DNA from: Nitzschia sp. DOCU1
Lineage: Eukaryota > Bacillariophyta > Bacillariophyceae > Bacillariales > Bacillariaceae
Direction: 5' to 3'
Length of the DNA: 64,000 bases
Assembly: GCA_951394045.1 (NCBI GenBank)
Contig: OX595986.1
Coordinates: 1,550,001-1,614,000 of the forward strand
The notes below the pieces were generated by a model. That model made no database searches. It was given only the letters and a program-made list of their open reading frames with translations, and was not told the DNA's origin. The translations under genes were made by a program, and so were the position numbers. Positions within the stretch are counted from its first letter, which is position 1. The number at the start of each line of letters is the position of its first letter. This document shows positions 1 to 9,172 of the stretch, piece by piece.

Positions 1-1121
1 ATTTCCCCAGTGGCTTCCGTTCGGTTGCTGGGCTTTACCACGGCTAGATCAAGCCAATCTGACAAGTCTTGTCGTAGCTCCTCGTTGCTCCTTCCAGTAC
101 CTCCAATCAAGCGATCGTTGCAAGCCTCCAAGAGCCGAGTCGTTGACAAACTTTCCAGACTCACTTTCTCGTTCACCAAAAATTTGTCCGCTTCTGCAAT
201 TTTCTGAGCATGAGCAATTACAGTTCCACGTCGCATGAAATTTGGCGTGACGCCATTCAATACACCTGGACCACTGATGCAAGTCATGAGTCCACCTATG
301 ATGGCACTTGGCACTGCCACCAAGCGTTTCTCCGCCCTCGTAAACTCTTCGCCATTCTTGTATAAGGCCCCCTCTAGCTTCTCCATAACAATTTGTGCGC
401 CGACCTTACCAGTCGCCCCGGCTGTGGCCATGATGGCACTTGTGGTTCTTCCAAGAGTGTCAATCGCAATCATTCTTCTTTCCTGCTCCTTCTTGCCGAA
501 TATGTTCAGCTTTGCGAGGTATGGTACCGACCTTGCCGATTTTTCCAGATCTAGCAGTGTCGTGATGACAGCATGCGTCCGTTGACGAGAAAGCTTTTCC
601 AATTTCGTCTCCATACCAGACGCATCAGGGAGCGGCGCAAATGGAGACGGCAACATGTTGGGATAAAACATGAGGGCATAAGGGAGGAATTTCGGGGCGC
701 TCCACATGAGAAAGACCATGTTCATCAATTTCCCACGATCTTCCTTGCCTTTAGAGAGAAAGATGAATTCATCATATGTGATTCCTCCATTAATAGCGGA
801 AAGACGACGTCGCATGTCCTTTGGCGACAAGTTTTTCTCTTGTAGCTCCCACTGAGCTTTGATTTTGTCGCGATAGTCTTTTTGCTTGGCGCGGATTTCG
901 TTGCACCGACCATGATTGGTCCACATTTCCTTCGTACCCGTCACCGTGCGAACAAGAGAATCTTTGACATACCCAACGAGCTGTAATGCAGGGTTTCCGC
1001 CTTCTTGGGCCGTGACAGGAGCGGCCGTTGCTGGTGCCGAGGTGACAACGGTCGATGCTGACCCAGCGACAACCGTCGAATGAAGCCACACCAACACAAT
1101 CGTTCTTAAGAATCGCATCAT
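1..1121 (-). CDS. LETM1-like protein (C-terminus cut off by window edge)
   Basis: An open frame of 373 codons runs from the ATG at 1121 to the window edge without a stop, so the 3' end lies outside. The N-terminus has a hydrophobic start (MMRFLRTIVLVWLHSTVVAG) that looks like a signal peptide. The middle holds the LETM1 hallmark APKFLPYALMFYPNMLPSPF, close to the FPNMLPS core of LETM1 proteins. Further on is RSNEELRQDLSDWLDLAV, like the 'LR..L..WL.LS' region of the ribosome-binding domain. LETM1 family proteins are mostly mitochondrial inner-membrane proteins linked to K+/H+ or Ca2+ exchange and ribosome binding. A signal-peptide-like start is unusual for a mitochondrial protein and could mean a plastid or endomembrane form. 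Family assignment is good; substrate and compartment are inferred. Confidence 0.75.
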   Translation of the reverse strand, partial: MMRFLRTIVLVWLHSTVVAGSASTVVTSAPATAAPVTAQEGGNPALQLVGYVKDSLVRTVTGTKEMWTNHGRCNEIRAKQKDYRDKIKAQWELQEKNLSPKDMRRRLSAINGGITYDEFIFLSKGKEDRGKLMNMVFLMWSAPKFLPYALMFYPNMLPSPFAPLPDASGMETKLEKLSRQRTHAVITTLLDLEKSARSVPYLAKLNIFGKKEQERRMIAIDTLGRTTSAIMATAGATGKVGAQIVMEKLEGALYKNGEEFTRAEKRLVAVPSAIIGGLMTCISGPGVLNGVTPNFMRRGTVIAHAQKIAEADKFLVNEKVSLESLSTTRLLEACNDRLIGGTGRSNEELRQDLSDWLDLAVVKPSNRTEATGE

Positions 1122-1481
1122 CTTGACTTTGCCTTTTCTCAATACAGACCTTTTCTGGAAGTAAGCAGTTTTGGGCACGGGTATTCACCACGATAGAGGG
1201 CAAGATAGCAAGCTGCTCCACCTTGCATTTGAAGATCCCATCCAATCGTTGATGGCATTTCTCGTCGAATGTGCCGATCCGACGAAGCGAGAAGGTCAAC
1301 ATGATCTCATCGACTTCCACGTGTACGGCTGGAATTCGTTGTCGGCATGTTCGTCGTCAGGATGTGGAATCGACTCATTCGAGCTATCAATCTAAAATCG
1401 AACGTTTCAAGCACCATCAAGTGACTGTTGACTAATGTAGTTCAACAAAATGAACATCTACTATCGTAGTAAAGCGATGAT

Positions 1482-2729
1482 CTATTCTTCTTCTTCTCCC
1501 TCACTTCCACTAGCATCCGGAAGTTCGTCCCCGACATGAAGCGTGATTGCCCCCTCGTCCAAATTCAGTTCCACAGTGTTAGACGACGCCGCGGCATTGC
1601 GGAATTCTGCCATGGTAGCATTGTACTTGATAGTGACAGTATGATTACAGAGAGCGAGTTCGTCTTCTCCGGCTGGTTTTCCTTTGTCTGTAATAGCCGG
1701 TGACAGTTGAACTGCTTTCAAGCCAGCCGGTGCTTTTGCCAAGTCGACAGAATTCCATTGAAACGGCGGGGAGTACTCAGACTCTTTCTTTTGATTGCTA
1801 CCCGGCACTTCCCAAGGAGTTTTCAACTTGGCACAAACTTCATCGTCAAGCAACCCGGCATCCATCACCCAATGATTAAGCCATATATTTACAAGCAAAG
1901 TATACCGTTTCTTTTCAATCTTTGCTCGTTTCGCAGACGGTTCGCCGTCGTCCTTGTGTTTGTTCGCCGGAAAGTAGAGTGCAGGAGCACCATGTAGCAA
2001 ACGACCATCAAAAGCAGTATGTTTCCCAAGCTGGGGATGGGAGAGCCAACCTTTTGAAATCCCCTCTTCAAGAGTCGTCTTTTTGGTATCTTCCATCGGG
2101 GGACTTTTCTGGTTTAATACCAAAGTAGGCGCGCCATAATCGGATAGGTACGTCACAGTCGCGACTCGTGGGTGAAGAAGGGGGTTGGTAGTTTGTTCTT
2201 CCAGCTCATAATCGGCATCAAAGTGTAAACCAACCTCATCTTCTCCCGGGTCCTCTTCTCCGTCCTCGTCCTCGTCGTCGACATTATTGTGGTCCGAATC
2301 AGCATCTAATACCAGAGTCCACCAGTTCGCCCCCGATTGAGCTGGATTGTAGGTCCCTTCTTCCAAATGTTCGGTATGCTTGAGAAAAATGCTTTGCGCC
2401 AAACCTTCCAATGCACAACGCGGCTGCATGTTCGCAGGCAGAAAGAACGTCTGACCTGCCGAGTAAGAAGCACCGTTCGGTTTGTCTCTCGCCGTGAACA
2501 CAGTCTCGCAATCTTCCAACAATGTAGGGAGATGCTTTGGATCAAATGTAATCGCGTTTTCTTGGGTCCAAAATTCGTGACGCGGAATGGGATCTTCTCC
2601 CTCGATCTTTGGTTGCCATTTGGTACCTGGTATTCGTAGCGCTGGGAATCCATCCCGAATCACCAAGTCCGTTTCCGATGGACCTTCATCGTTATTAGGA
2701 GATTCTTTTTCTTCGTCGTTTCCACCCAT
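1482..2729 (-). CDS. 2OG-Fe(II) oxygenase-like protein, 415 aa
   Basis: Single-exon gene from an ATG at 2729. The C-terminal half has the spacing of a double-stranded beta-helix 2-oxoglutarate/Fe(II) dioxygenase: HFDAD (His169, Asp171, the HxD iron ligands), then LLHGAPALYFP with a candidate distal iron ligand His246, then KRYTLLVNIWL with an Arg that could bind 2-oxoglutarate. An acidic loop (about residues 143-165) precedes the HxD motif, and both termini are acidic and probably disordered. No targeting peptide is visible, so a cytosolic or nuclear location is likely. The substrate is unknown. The gene is divergent from the downstream membrane-protein gene, with about 375 bp between starts. 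Confidence 0.7.
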   Translation of the reverse strand: MGGNDEEKESPNNDEGPSETDLVIRDGFPALRIPGTKWQPKIEGEDPIPRHEFWTQENAITFDPKHLPTLLEDCETVFTARDKPNGASYSAGQTFFLPANMQPRCALEGLAQSIFLKHTEHLEEGTYNPAQSGANWWTLVLDADSDHNNVDDEDEDGEEDPGEDEVGLHFDADYELEEQTTNPLLHPRVATVTYLSDYGAPTLVLNQKSPPMEDTKKTTLEEGISKGWLSHPQLGKHTAFDGRLLHGAPALYFPANKHKDDGEPSAKRAKIEKKRYTLLVNIWLNHWVMDAGLLDDEVCAKLKTPWEVPGSNQKKESEYSPPFQWNSVDLAKAPAGLKAVQLSPAITDKGKPAGEDELALCNHTVTIKYNATMAEFRNAAASSNTVELNLDEGAITLHVGDELPDASGSEGEEEE

Positions 2730-3104
2730 TCTAGCTTACGGAATGCCGAATAATGAACGTGCTTTCCCTTTGTTGTGGTGATGAGGAGCCGGGTGTGAAA
2801 ATGAGAACATGAATGTCGGCAGGCATGCCATTCTTCTTTTTCCTTTCACCGTTTCTCGAGTTTCGGATTCATGGCTGCGAAAGATCTGGAATCTTTTCGT
2901 CTGTCCATCATGCCAGCGTTTTGGTGGTAAAGTCGAGTGATTCAAAAAGATACCGGTCGCGCACTTTCGCTGTCGGCATTTTCCAATTGCATTCGACGGC
3001 CACCACACACGTCTACAATCCGTTTGTTTCCCAACTTCTGGCGCTTGTGGATAAGAACTCTTACAAGGCTCATTCCCTGCAGACAAGGAGAGGGACGCAA
3101 CAAC
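2730..3104. other. Intergenic region between divergent genes
   Basis: About 375 bp between the start codons at 2729 (minus) and 3105 (plus), so it should hold both promoters. The plus-strand frame is open through its second half from a GTG near 2937, but the first ATG in that frame is at 3105. No TATA-like element or repeat stands out. Confidence 0.5.
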
Positions 3105-4217
3105 ATGTTTCTTTACTGGCTGGCATGGCTGGGCATTGTGACCTCCAATGCTGGAATTCTGAGCCATTCGTACTCGTTCATGGCTTCCCAGTTTGATGGA
3201 CCGAAGGACATGGATAGTGAAAGAGCTATGGAGTCGACACTTTCATTAATTCAACAATTATATCCTGAAGAGTACTACCATTCGAACATTTCGCACCACT
3301 TTTTCATTCGCACGTCGCATCCCCGCTTGCAAGAACAAATTGCTGAATTTACGTGGGGCACGGAGGTACGGCGCCTTATACGATCACAAATCCCATTTCC
3401 TATTCAAATTATCCCAGATACATTTGATGAAATCTATTTGATGCGACCCGAGGTTGACTTTGTTGACAACAACAAGGCACATTACGATGGGATTTTAAAA
3501 CTTCCTGGCATCTATACGTTTCGGTCTTTGACTTACTTGGCGGGTTCATCAGCAACCTTCGTGGGCATTTCTAGCCATCGGAACTTTACAACGGATGCCA
3601 AGAGTACTATTCTTCTCGATTTTAATCGAGAAAAACACTATGCTATTGTGGATCCGCCGTCAAACACCACTTTGGCATCCTTGCCCACATCACCTCGCGT
3701 CATGATCAAGGCGACCGTTCACGTGTTTCACAGGGATGCGCACCCTGCGTTAATCCGGCTCCATATTATGGCCCATCGTCTAGTCTTCTTTGGAATTAAA
3801 AGCCTTCGCATCGCATTTGAGAGCTCTGAATCTAACCTTCTCATGGTACTTGACAATATCATGAGATCCCTCAACAACCACCACGGAGCATTCCCGATCC
3901 TGCTGGTAGGAATCCCGGTGGTAGTTGCCTTGGTAATCCTGATCGGGTGTCCCCTCCAAGTCCTGCCGAGCATGGCTTATATTGCTTGGATTTGTTTCTA
4001 TGATATTTCTCCGACAATGCGTGGCGTGGGGTTGTCATTGTCCGTTGCAGTAGGAATGGCAGGAGTCAAAACGCTATCTTCAAGAAGTATCAGGCCCATA
4101 CTTGCGCAGCTTCTCTTGCTTTTCATCTGCCGATACATGGAAACAAATGCCACAATGGCACGTCATATTCTTTTGGCTCCGATTCCTCCAGCCATGGAGG
4201 CGCACAAGCCATTGTAA
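3105..4217 (+). CDS. Hypothetical secreted/membrane protein, 370 aa
   Basis: I chose the ATG at 3105, which sits in a good AACA context and gives a clear N-terminal hydrophobic segment (MFLYWLAWLGIVTSNAG). The frame is open upstream but has no earlier ATG. The central part is soluble and contains HFFIRTSHPRLQEQ and an HYAIVDPPSNTTL stretch with N-glycosylation sequons. The last about 120 residues hold several hydrophobic segments, including ILLVGIPVVVALVILIGCPL, consistent with multiple membrane helices. I do not recognise the family. The gene ends only 9 bp from the convergent SQD2 stop codon, so the 3' UTRs must overlap. Confidence 0.6.
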   Translation: MFLYWLAWLGIVTSNAGILSHSYSFMASQFDGPKDMDSERAMESTLSLIQQLYPEEYYHSNISHHFFIRTSHPRLQEQIAEFTWGTEVRRLIRSQIPFPIQIIPDTFDEIYLMRPEVDFVDNNKAHYDGILKLPGIYTFRSLTYLAGSSATFVGISSHRNFTTDAKSTILLDFNREKHYAIVDPPSNTTLASLPTSPRVMIKATVHVFHRDAHPALIRLHIMAHRLVFFGIKSLRIAFESSESNLLMVLDNIMRSLNNHHGAFPILLVGIPVVVALVILIGCPLQVLPSMAYIAWICFYDISPTMRGVGLSLSVAVGMAGVKTLSSRSIRPILAQLLLLFICRYMETNATMARHILLAPIPPAMEAHKPL

Positions 4218-4226
4218 GCTGTCGAC

Positions 4227-5594
4227 TCAAGCGCCAAACGAGTGGCTAAGAAATTTGAGTAGTCGACGCTCCCGCCGTTGGGTAAAGTTGCGCGTGACAT
4301 GCAGATAACATGTCTGCCTCATAAAATCCATGGAGGCTTCCCAGCTCCAAGTTTCAGCAACTGCTCGTCCCTTAAGTGCCATTTCGTTTCTCTTGGCAAC
4401 ATCTTGGTGAAGAGTTACAATACGGTCAACAAAGCCGTCGGCATCACTCGTTGGAACCAAAAAGCCAGTTTCGCCATCGTTTACCAAATCAATGAGACCA
4501 CCCGCACGACTAGCAACAACGGGCACGCCGGATGCCATACTCTCCATAACCACAAAGCCCAAGGTTTCGGAATCACTTGGCATGACAAAGATATCGCCGC
4601 TAGCAAACGCTTGTGACAGCTCCGTTCCTTCGCAGCTTCCAAGAAACGTCGTGGGCGTGCCATCAAAGTGATTTTGTAGATCTTGGAATTCAGGGCCGTC
4701 GCCTACAATACAAAGTCTTGCTGAAATCCCTCTAGCCAACAGTCCCTCCACAATGGGTTTGAGATCTTTCAAACGTTTTTCTCGGCCCAGCCGGCCAATA
4801 TAAACTAGGAGCAAATCGTCAGGATTCCCGGCGCTCATAATAGTTCTCATTTCTCGGCTGGCCCAGTTGGGATGAAACTGCGTCGTGTTGACCCCCTTTG
4901 GCCAAAGATAAACATTACCAATCCCATTCTTTTGCATTTCGTCCGCTATTTGAGGCGATGTCACCACCGTCAAGTCAGCAAAGGAATGTACCAACCACAT
5001 CAACCGCCAAGCGAGCCACTCTAATAGGATATTCCAGGGTGCCGAAACGTAGGTTCGCATATAGACAGGTAAATGAGTGTGGTAGCTCATAAGGAGTGGA
5101 ATTCCTTGCAGTCGGCTCGTAAGAATGGCCGGAATCAGGTACATTCCCGGCGAGCTCACATGAATCACATCCATTTGGTGTTGCCAGCATAGACGCCACA
5201 GTCTGGCCGAAAGATCCAAAGACAAAGTGACGGCTTTGTACTGAGGCAATCGAAAGCCCCAAGTGTAGTGGATTGGGATTTTGCCGTCGATGCAAGTTGA
5301 CGGTGGGTCTGGGTGCAACTTGTCGGCAGTAATCAAGTGGACTTGATCGTCAGGATACTTCTGCACTAAATGTTGCAACAACATCCGAAAGCGCACAGCA
5401 AACCCACTCAGAGAAGTGATTGGGCTAGGCTCCGCGGCAACGAGAATTTTGAGGGGACGCAGAGGTGTCACCTTTCCACGAATGTCGTCTTGCGATCCAG
5501 TCGGACATGAGAAAGTGCCGTCGTTGGAAGATGTCATCGTAGCATGCAATGCAAGGAGCAACCATCCCAACACGAAGGAACGCACCCAAGCCAT
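4227..5594 (-). CDS. SQD2: Sulfoquinovosyltransferase SQD2-type (GT4), 455 aa
   Basis: SQD2 transfers sulfoquinovose from UDP-sulfoquinovose to diacylglycerol to make the plastid sulfolipid SQDG. The protein matches plant/cyanobacterial SQD2 along its length: an N-terminal Rossmann start KILVAAEPSPITSLSGFAVRF, then VIHVSSPGMYLIPA, then LLMSYHTHLPVYM, then the WPKGVNTTQF hinge. The GT4 donor-site block is FASGDIFVMPSDSETLGFVV with the E-x7-E pair, then VVASRAGG. An N-terminal hydrophobic segment (VRSFVLGWLLLALHA) fits a signal peptide, expected for entry into a complex plastid, but there is no obvious Phe at the presumed cleavage site. Single exon, start ATG at 5594. Confidence 0.9.
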   Translation of the reverse strand: MAWVRSFVLGWLLLALHATMTSSNDGTFSCPTGSQDDIRGKVTPLRPLKILVAAEPSPITSLSGFAVRFRMLLQHLVQKYPDDQVHLITADKLHPDPPSTCIDGKIPIHYTWGFRLPQYKAVTLSLDLSARLWRLCWQHQMDVIHVSSPGMYLIPAILTSRLQGIPLLMSYHTHLPVYMRTYVSAPWNILLEWLAWRLMWLVHSFADLTVVTSPQIADEMQKNGIGNVYLWPKGVNTTQFHPNWASREMRTIMSAGNPDDLLLVYIGRLGREKRLKDLKPIVEGLLARGISARLCIVGDGPEFQDLQNHFDGTPTTFLGSCEGTELSQAFASGDIFVMPSDSETLGFVVMESMASGVPVVASRAGGLIDLVNDGETGFLVPTSDADGFVDRIVTLHQDVAKRNEMALKGRAVAETWSWEASMDFMRQTCYLHVTRNFTQRRERRLLKFLSHSFGA

Positions 5595-6028
5595 GTAGCT
5601 GGACCGACAAAGCCAGAAAAGCCACTCAGCTTCGCTTGCCGGAGGTCCAAAATGACTGGAAGCAAGGCGCTCGAATTGCCCTCAAACAGTGTTCGAGTGA
5701 TGGATGTGCCGAGGCCAAAATTCATCGTCGGCGGCGTCGATATTGGGTTGATGGCTTTTCCGAAGGGAGAGAATTCACCGCATCTCATTCAATAGTGGAT
5801 CTTTGACTCGCTAGACTCGACTCACTCATTCCCTCTATAAATTTGACCAACACGACCACAAAAGGCTGCCGAACCAAAACATGATGCTTTTTTGCACCCG
5901 CCGGCAAAATCTTTCCTTCGTTATTGTTGCGACCGAGGATCATCCTGCGTTCAGAACCATAGGATTCCCAAGGGACTGTTGAGCATTTCACCAACAGGAC
6001 AATCGCTTTTACAACATACCTCATTTCC
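5595..6028. other. Intergenic region between divergent SQD2 and DUF716 genes
   Basis: 434 bp that must hold the 5' regions of SQD2 (minus) and the DUF716 gene (plus). Overlapping open frames occur in it, but none has coding-like features. No repeats were seen. Confidence 0.4.
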
Positions 6029-6910
6029 ATGGATATGGACAAAAGTTCTTCTCCCGACACGTTTTGGGGTCATTTCACGGCCAGCGTGTTCCTTATCGGA
6101 TTTGGATCCAGTTTTTTGGCATTGACTGCATGGCGATGGACGAGACTCGAACGTTTCGACGAAAAGGATCGCGTCCGAGTAGATTTATTTCTAGAAAGGC
6201 ATATTCCTGAGAAGAACCCTCTGGTACTGCTTCGAACATCCTACGCGCTTATCTTCTCGACAACTTTCGGGCTGCTTTATGAAGGCCTTGGCGCCAGATT
6301 TTTGAACCACGACCTTCACCCAGATTGGACCGTGTTTCACTACACTACGCATTTAACACACACAGTGCTTTTTCTATGGGCCGGATGGACGGGATTGCTC
6401 GAGTATTGGCAACTAGTTCCACAAGATAGCCTTCGCGCTGCAGTGGCTGTGGCATTGTTCGGCGGGGCATTGCTGTGGCATGAGCACTCGGGTTCCAAAA
6501 TGAACGAAGTGGACGCGAGAATACACGACTATCTGGCATTGATTTCATTATTGACGGCACTTTGTCTTGTCGCAGGTCTCCTGGCAGACCACGGTACGGG
6601 CTCCTCATTCGCCCTCTACGTGGGTGGCTTTTGGGGCATTGATTGGCTTGGCGTCTGGTTCATGGTAGCCGCATTCCATCAGACGTACCCAATACAGTCA
6701 ACGGAGCACATCACTGCCATATTTTGTCTTTCGGGAGCAGGACTCTTGTGTGCTCTTCAGGTGGTAGTAATTTTGCTCCCCAAGGCAGGGACTCACAACT
6801 CTGACAAGTATCGCCCCGTCTCCACACCGGCCAGCACCGAAGTATGGAACGAAGAAGATTCATCATCAGAGGAACATTTCTTAACATATATTGACAGCCA
6901 CAAAGTATGA
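6029..6910 (+). CDS. DUF716 / TMEM45-like membrane protein, 293 aa
   Basis: A polytopic membrane protein with about seven hydrophobic segments, for example FTASVFLIGFGSSFLALTAW, HTVLFLWAGWTGLLEYW and AALFGGALLWHEHSGSKMN-like blocks. The conserved His positions (HYTTHLTHT; LLWHEHSG) in transmembrane context are typical of the DUF716/TMEM45 family, whose molecular function is not settled. The C-terminus is a short acidic cytosolic tail. No targeting peptide is evident before the first helix. Single exon; the ATG at 6029 is the first in frame after the SQD2 promoter region. It is convergent with the LRR gene, 41 bp away. Confidence 0.65.
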   Translation: MDMDKSSSPDTFWGHFTASVFLIGFGSSFLALTAWRWTRLERFDEKDRVRVDLFLERHIPEKNPLVLLRTSYALIFSTTFGLLYEGLGARFLNHDLHPDWTVFHYTTHLTHTVLFLWAGWTGLLEYWQLVPQDSLRAAVAVALFGGALLWHEHSGSKMNEVDARIHDYLALISLLTALCLVAGLLADHGTGSSFALYVGGFWGIDWLGVWFMVAAFHQTYPIQSTEHITAIFCLSGAGLLCALQVVVILLPKAGTHNSDKYRPVSTPASTEVWNEEDSSSEEHFLTYIDSHKV

Positions 6911-6951
6911 TACGATAACTAGGATATGCCCCGTAACTTTGACAGATATTC

Positions 6952-8337
6952 TCACGAATAGCATCCCTCGATCCCCGACCCCTGGATCAAGTGAAAGATG
7001 ACATCAGCTTGCTGCATGTCCTTCCATTTACGAAGAGATTGCATCTGAAACTCACAGTATGGAGTCCATAGATGTTTCCCAGGTCTTTCCAGCAGAAGCG
7101 GCCAGAGGTTTGGCGGGAAGCCCGTGTTCTTCAGCACTCGCTTGCCGCCACTATTTAGGCAAGTTTCGTAGCTGATCAACCGTTGATATTTGGACATTTT
7201 CATGTTACGCCCCATGGTAGGAATCGTCAACTCCACGATGCCATCGTTTCTGCGAACCCCGTTCAAGATCGCTTCGGCCCCAACTTCATCGAAACGGTTT
7301 CGATGGAGGAACACGCGCTTAATGTTCATCTCAGGTAATCGACTGCCCAATAGCCTGGCCCCGGCATTGGTGATTCGGTTTTCATGGAATCGTACCTCCT
7401 CTAGGGAGGTATTGGAACAAAAGACTTCGATCAAGAGTTCTAGACCGGAATCGTCGAGACAATTCTCGGAAAGGTCAAGAATGTTCAACGAGGTGTTGCT
7501 TTGCAAGGCAGCAACCAACCAAGACGTATCCAAGGAGGTTTCATGAGTAGGTTGTATGGAGCTACGGAGAGATAGCTGCCGCAGCCGATCGCGTGAAAGG
7601 ATTTTTGCAATTCCATTCTGAAGTTCAGGATCACACAGATTCGCTCCGATCCGAAGATCTTCTAGCGTAGTATGATCCTCAAGGGCGGTGACAATTGTAG
7701 CGATATCGTTATCAGCTACAATGCACCGGTCGAATTGAATCGACTCCAATTGGCCATCCGTCCGAAGAAATTGTGACAAGGAAGCAATCGAGTTGGGCTC
7801 CAATGTACATTTGATGAAACTAAGCTTTCGTAAGCTCTTGCACTGTGCTAACCCGTCGATCAGAGTGTCAGCGTCTTCTTGATTTAACCTTGCTAAAAGT
7901 GCCAGCTCCACCAATGTCGAGTTCTTTGCGAGAGCAGCAGACATTGTAGCAATGCATTCCGAAGTCAAATTCCCGGCAATCTCAATCTTGCACACATTGC
8001 TCAGAGTCAGGATGGAGTCTACGGCTGAGGCTAGGTCACCCCCGCAGAACTGGAGATAAATGGCCTCCCACTTGCGTCCCGACCTCAGCAGATCCAAAAG
8101 GGCACTGATAACATTCTCATCCATTTCAATTTCTGACAGAACAAGCTGATGCAACTCAGGATCTTGCATTGCACTTCTTAGCCGACCAACACACTCGTGA
8201 CGATCATAATCATCGCCGTCGATGATATCAATCGAAGCTAGAGAGTGGTTGCCACTTTTCGACTTGGCCATGCTCCGGACATCATACATCCCCGGCAGGA
8301 GTAAATTCGTCACAAGCTCAGTTGTATGCCCGTGCAT
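6952..8337 (-). CDS. Leucine-rich repeat protein (RNase-inhibitor type), 461 aa
   Basis: From about residue 85 to 390 the protein is built of about 28-residue leucine-rich repeats of the ribonuclease-inhibitor type, such as TSLNILDLSENCLDDSGLEL, TSLEEVRFHENRITNAGARL and KRVFLHRNRFDEVGAEAILN. No kinase, NB-ARC or transmembrane segment is visible, so it is probably a cytosolic or nuclear scaffold. Diatom genomes carry many LRR proteins of this kind and no specific role can be given. Single exon, start ATG at 8337. Convergent with the DUF716 gene. Confidence 0.75.
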   Translation of the reverse strand: MHGHTTELVTNLLLPGMYDVRSMAKSKSGNHSLASIDIIDGDDYDRHECVGRLRSAMQDPELHQLVLSEIEMDENVISALLDLLRSGRKWEAIYLQFCGGDLASAVDSILTLSNVCKIEIAGNLTSECIATMSAALAKNSTLVELALLARLNQEDADTLIDGLAQCKSLRKLSFIKCTLEPNSIASLSQFLRTDGQLESIQFDRCIVADNDIATIVTALEDHTTLEDLRIGANLCDPELQNGIAKILSRDRLRQLSLRSSIQPTHETSLDTSWLVAALQSNTSLNILDLSENCLDDSGLELLIEVFCSNTSLEEVRFHENRITNAGARLLGSRLPEMNIKRVFLHRNRFDEVGAEAILNGVRRNDGIVELTIPTMGRNMKMSKYQRLISYETCLNSGGKRVLKNTGFPPNLWPLLLERPGKHLWTPYCEFQMQSLRKWKDMQQADVIFHLIQGSGIEGCYS

Positions 8338-9172
8338 GTTCGAGAACTCACTGCACCAACAGCAAGGATCCGAAATCTACCGATACCAGGTCGGCTTCTG
8401 GTCGGAATAACAGCTCTGCTACCTCAATGAATACTCCACCAATGCAACGTCTCAATTGCTCGATCGGATTCTGCTGACAAGGAATTAAGTTGATGTTCTG
8501 CTGCACTGAGCTGTGCCTGGACGAACACATCAAAGCCGAAAGGAACGAATGAGGTGTAGATACCAGCGTATCCAGAGGACGATGATGATGATGTGCCAAT
8601 GATTGGCTTTTTGAAGAGAGGGTTTTTCAAATGCCAGCACTTCGGAATGTACCACATCCGCCGTAGAAGTCTACACGAGACCTGAGCAACTGCCACGTAC
8701 GTACCCGTTGGTGTCATCGCTTTACGGTTCGGCAGTGCCGGCGCGAGAATGCGTCATCAAAGCAGAATGGACAATAAGTGCAAAACAGCTTCCAGCAGCA
8801 GCTATCCGATCAGTCGTACGATGGGCGTAATTCCAATTCTGCGAATCAATCAACATATGACATGGAGAGAGAGAAAATATGAATGAGAGTTTGTCCTAGA
8901 ATATCACTGAGGACATGATTGTTCGAATTACCATGAATTACTTTCGATATTCCGGTGGCATAATTGCTGGTCTAGATGCTTCGGTGATTGATGGATAGAG
9001 TCCAAGCTCGTAGCTAGGAGATCGGATCTATCGAATCATTTGACCAATGCTCGTTCTTCCTGTCATGGGTATGGCCATTTGTAGTCTCAAATCTAAGCAT
9101 TCAATCCCCGATGCTTGCTCTTTTCATACGTTCTGATTCGACTGTTGACGTGTGACATACGTAGAGCTGCGC
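8338..9172. other. Intergenic region, 835 bp
   Basis: Lies upstream of the LRR gene and downstream of the Fpg gene, both on the minus strand. Apart from a weak minus-strand reading frame (8424-8717) I see nothing recognisable. Confidence 0.4.
8424..8717 (-). CDS. Doubtful small protein, 97 aa
   Basis: An ATG-initiated 97-codon frame with a Ser run (GTSSSSSSGYAG) and a hydrophobic stretch IYTSFVPFGFDVFVQAQL. It matches no family I know. It ends close to the LRR gene's 5' region and could equally be UTR sequence. Confidence 0.15.
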   Translation of the reverse strand: MTPTGTYVAVAQVSCRLLRRMWYIPKCWHLKNPLFKKPIIGTSSSSSSGYAGIYTSFVPFGFDVFVQAQLSAAEHQLNSLSAESDRAIETLHWWSIH

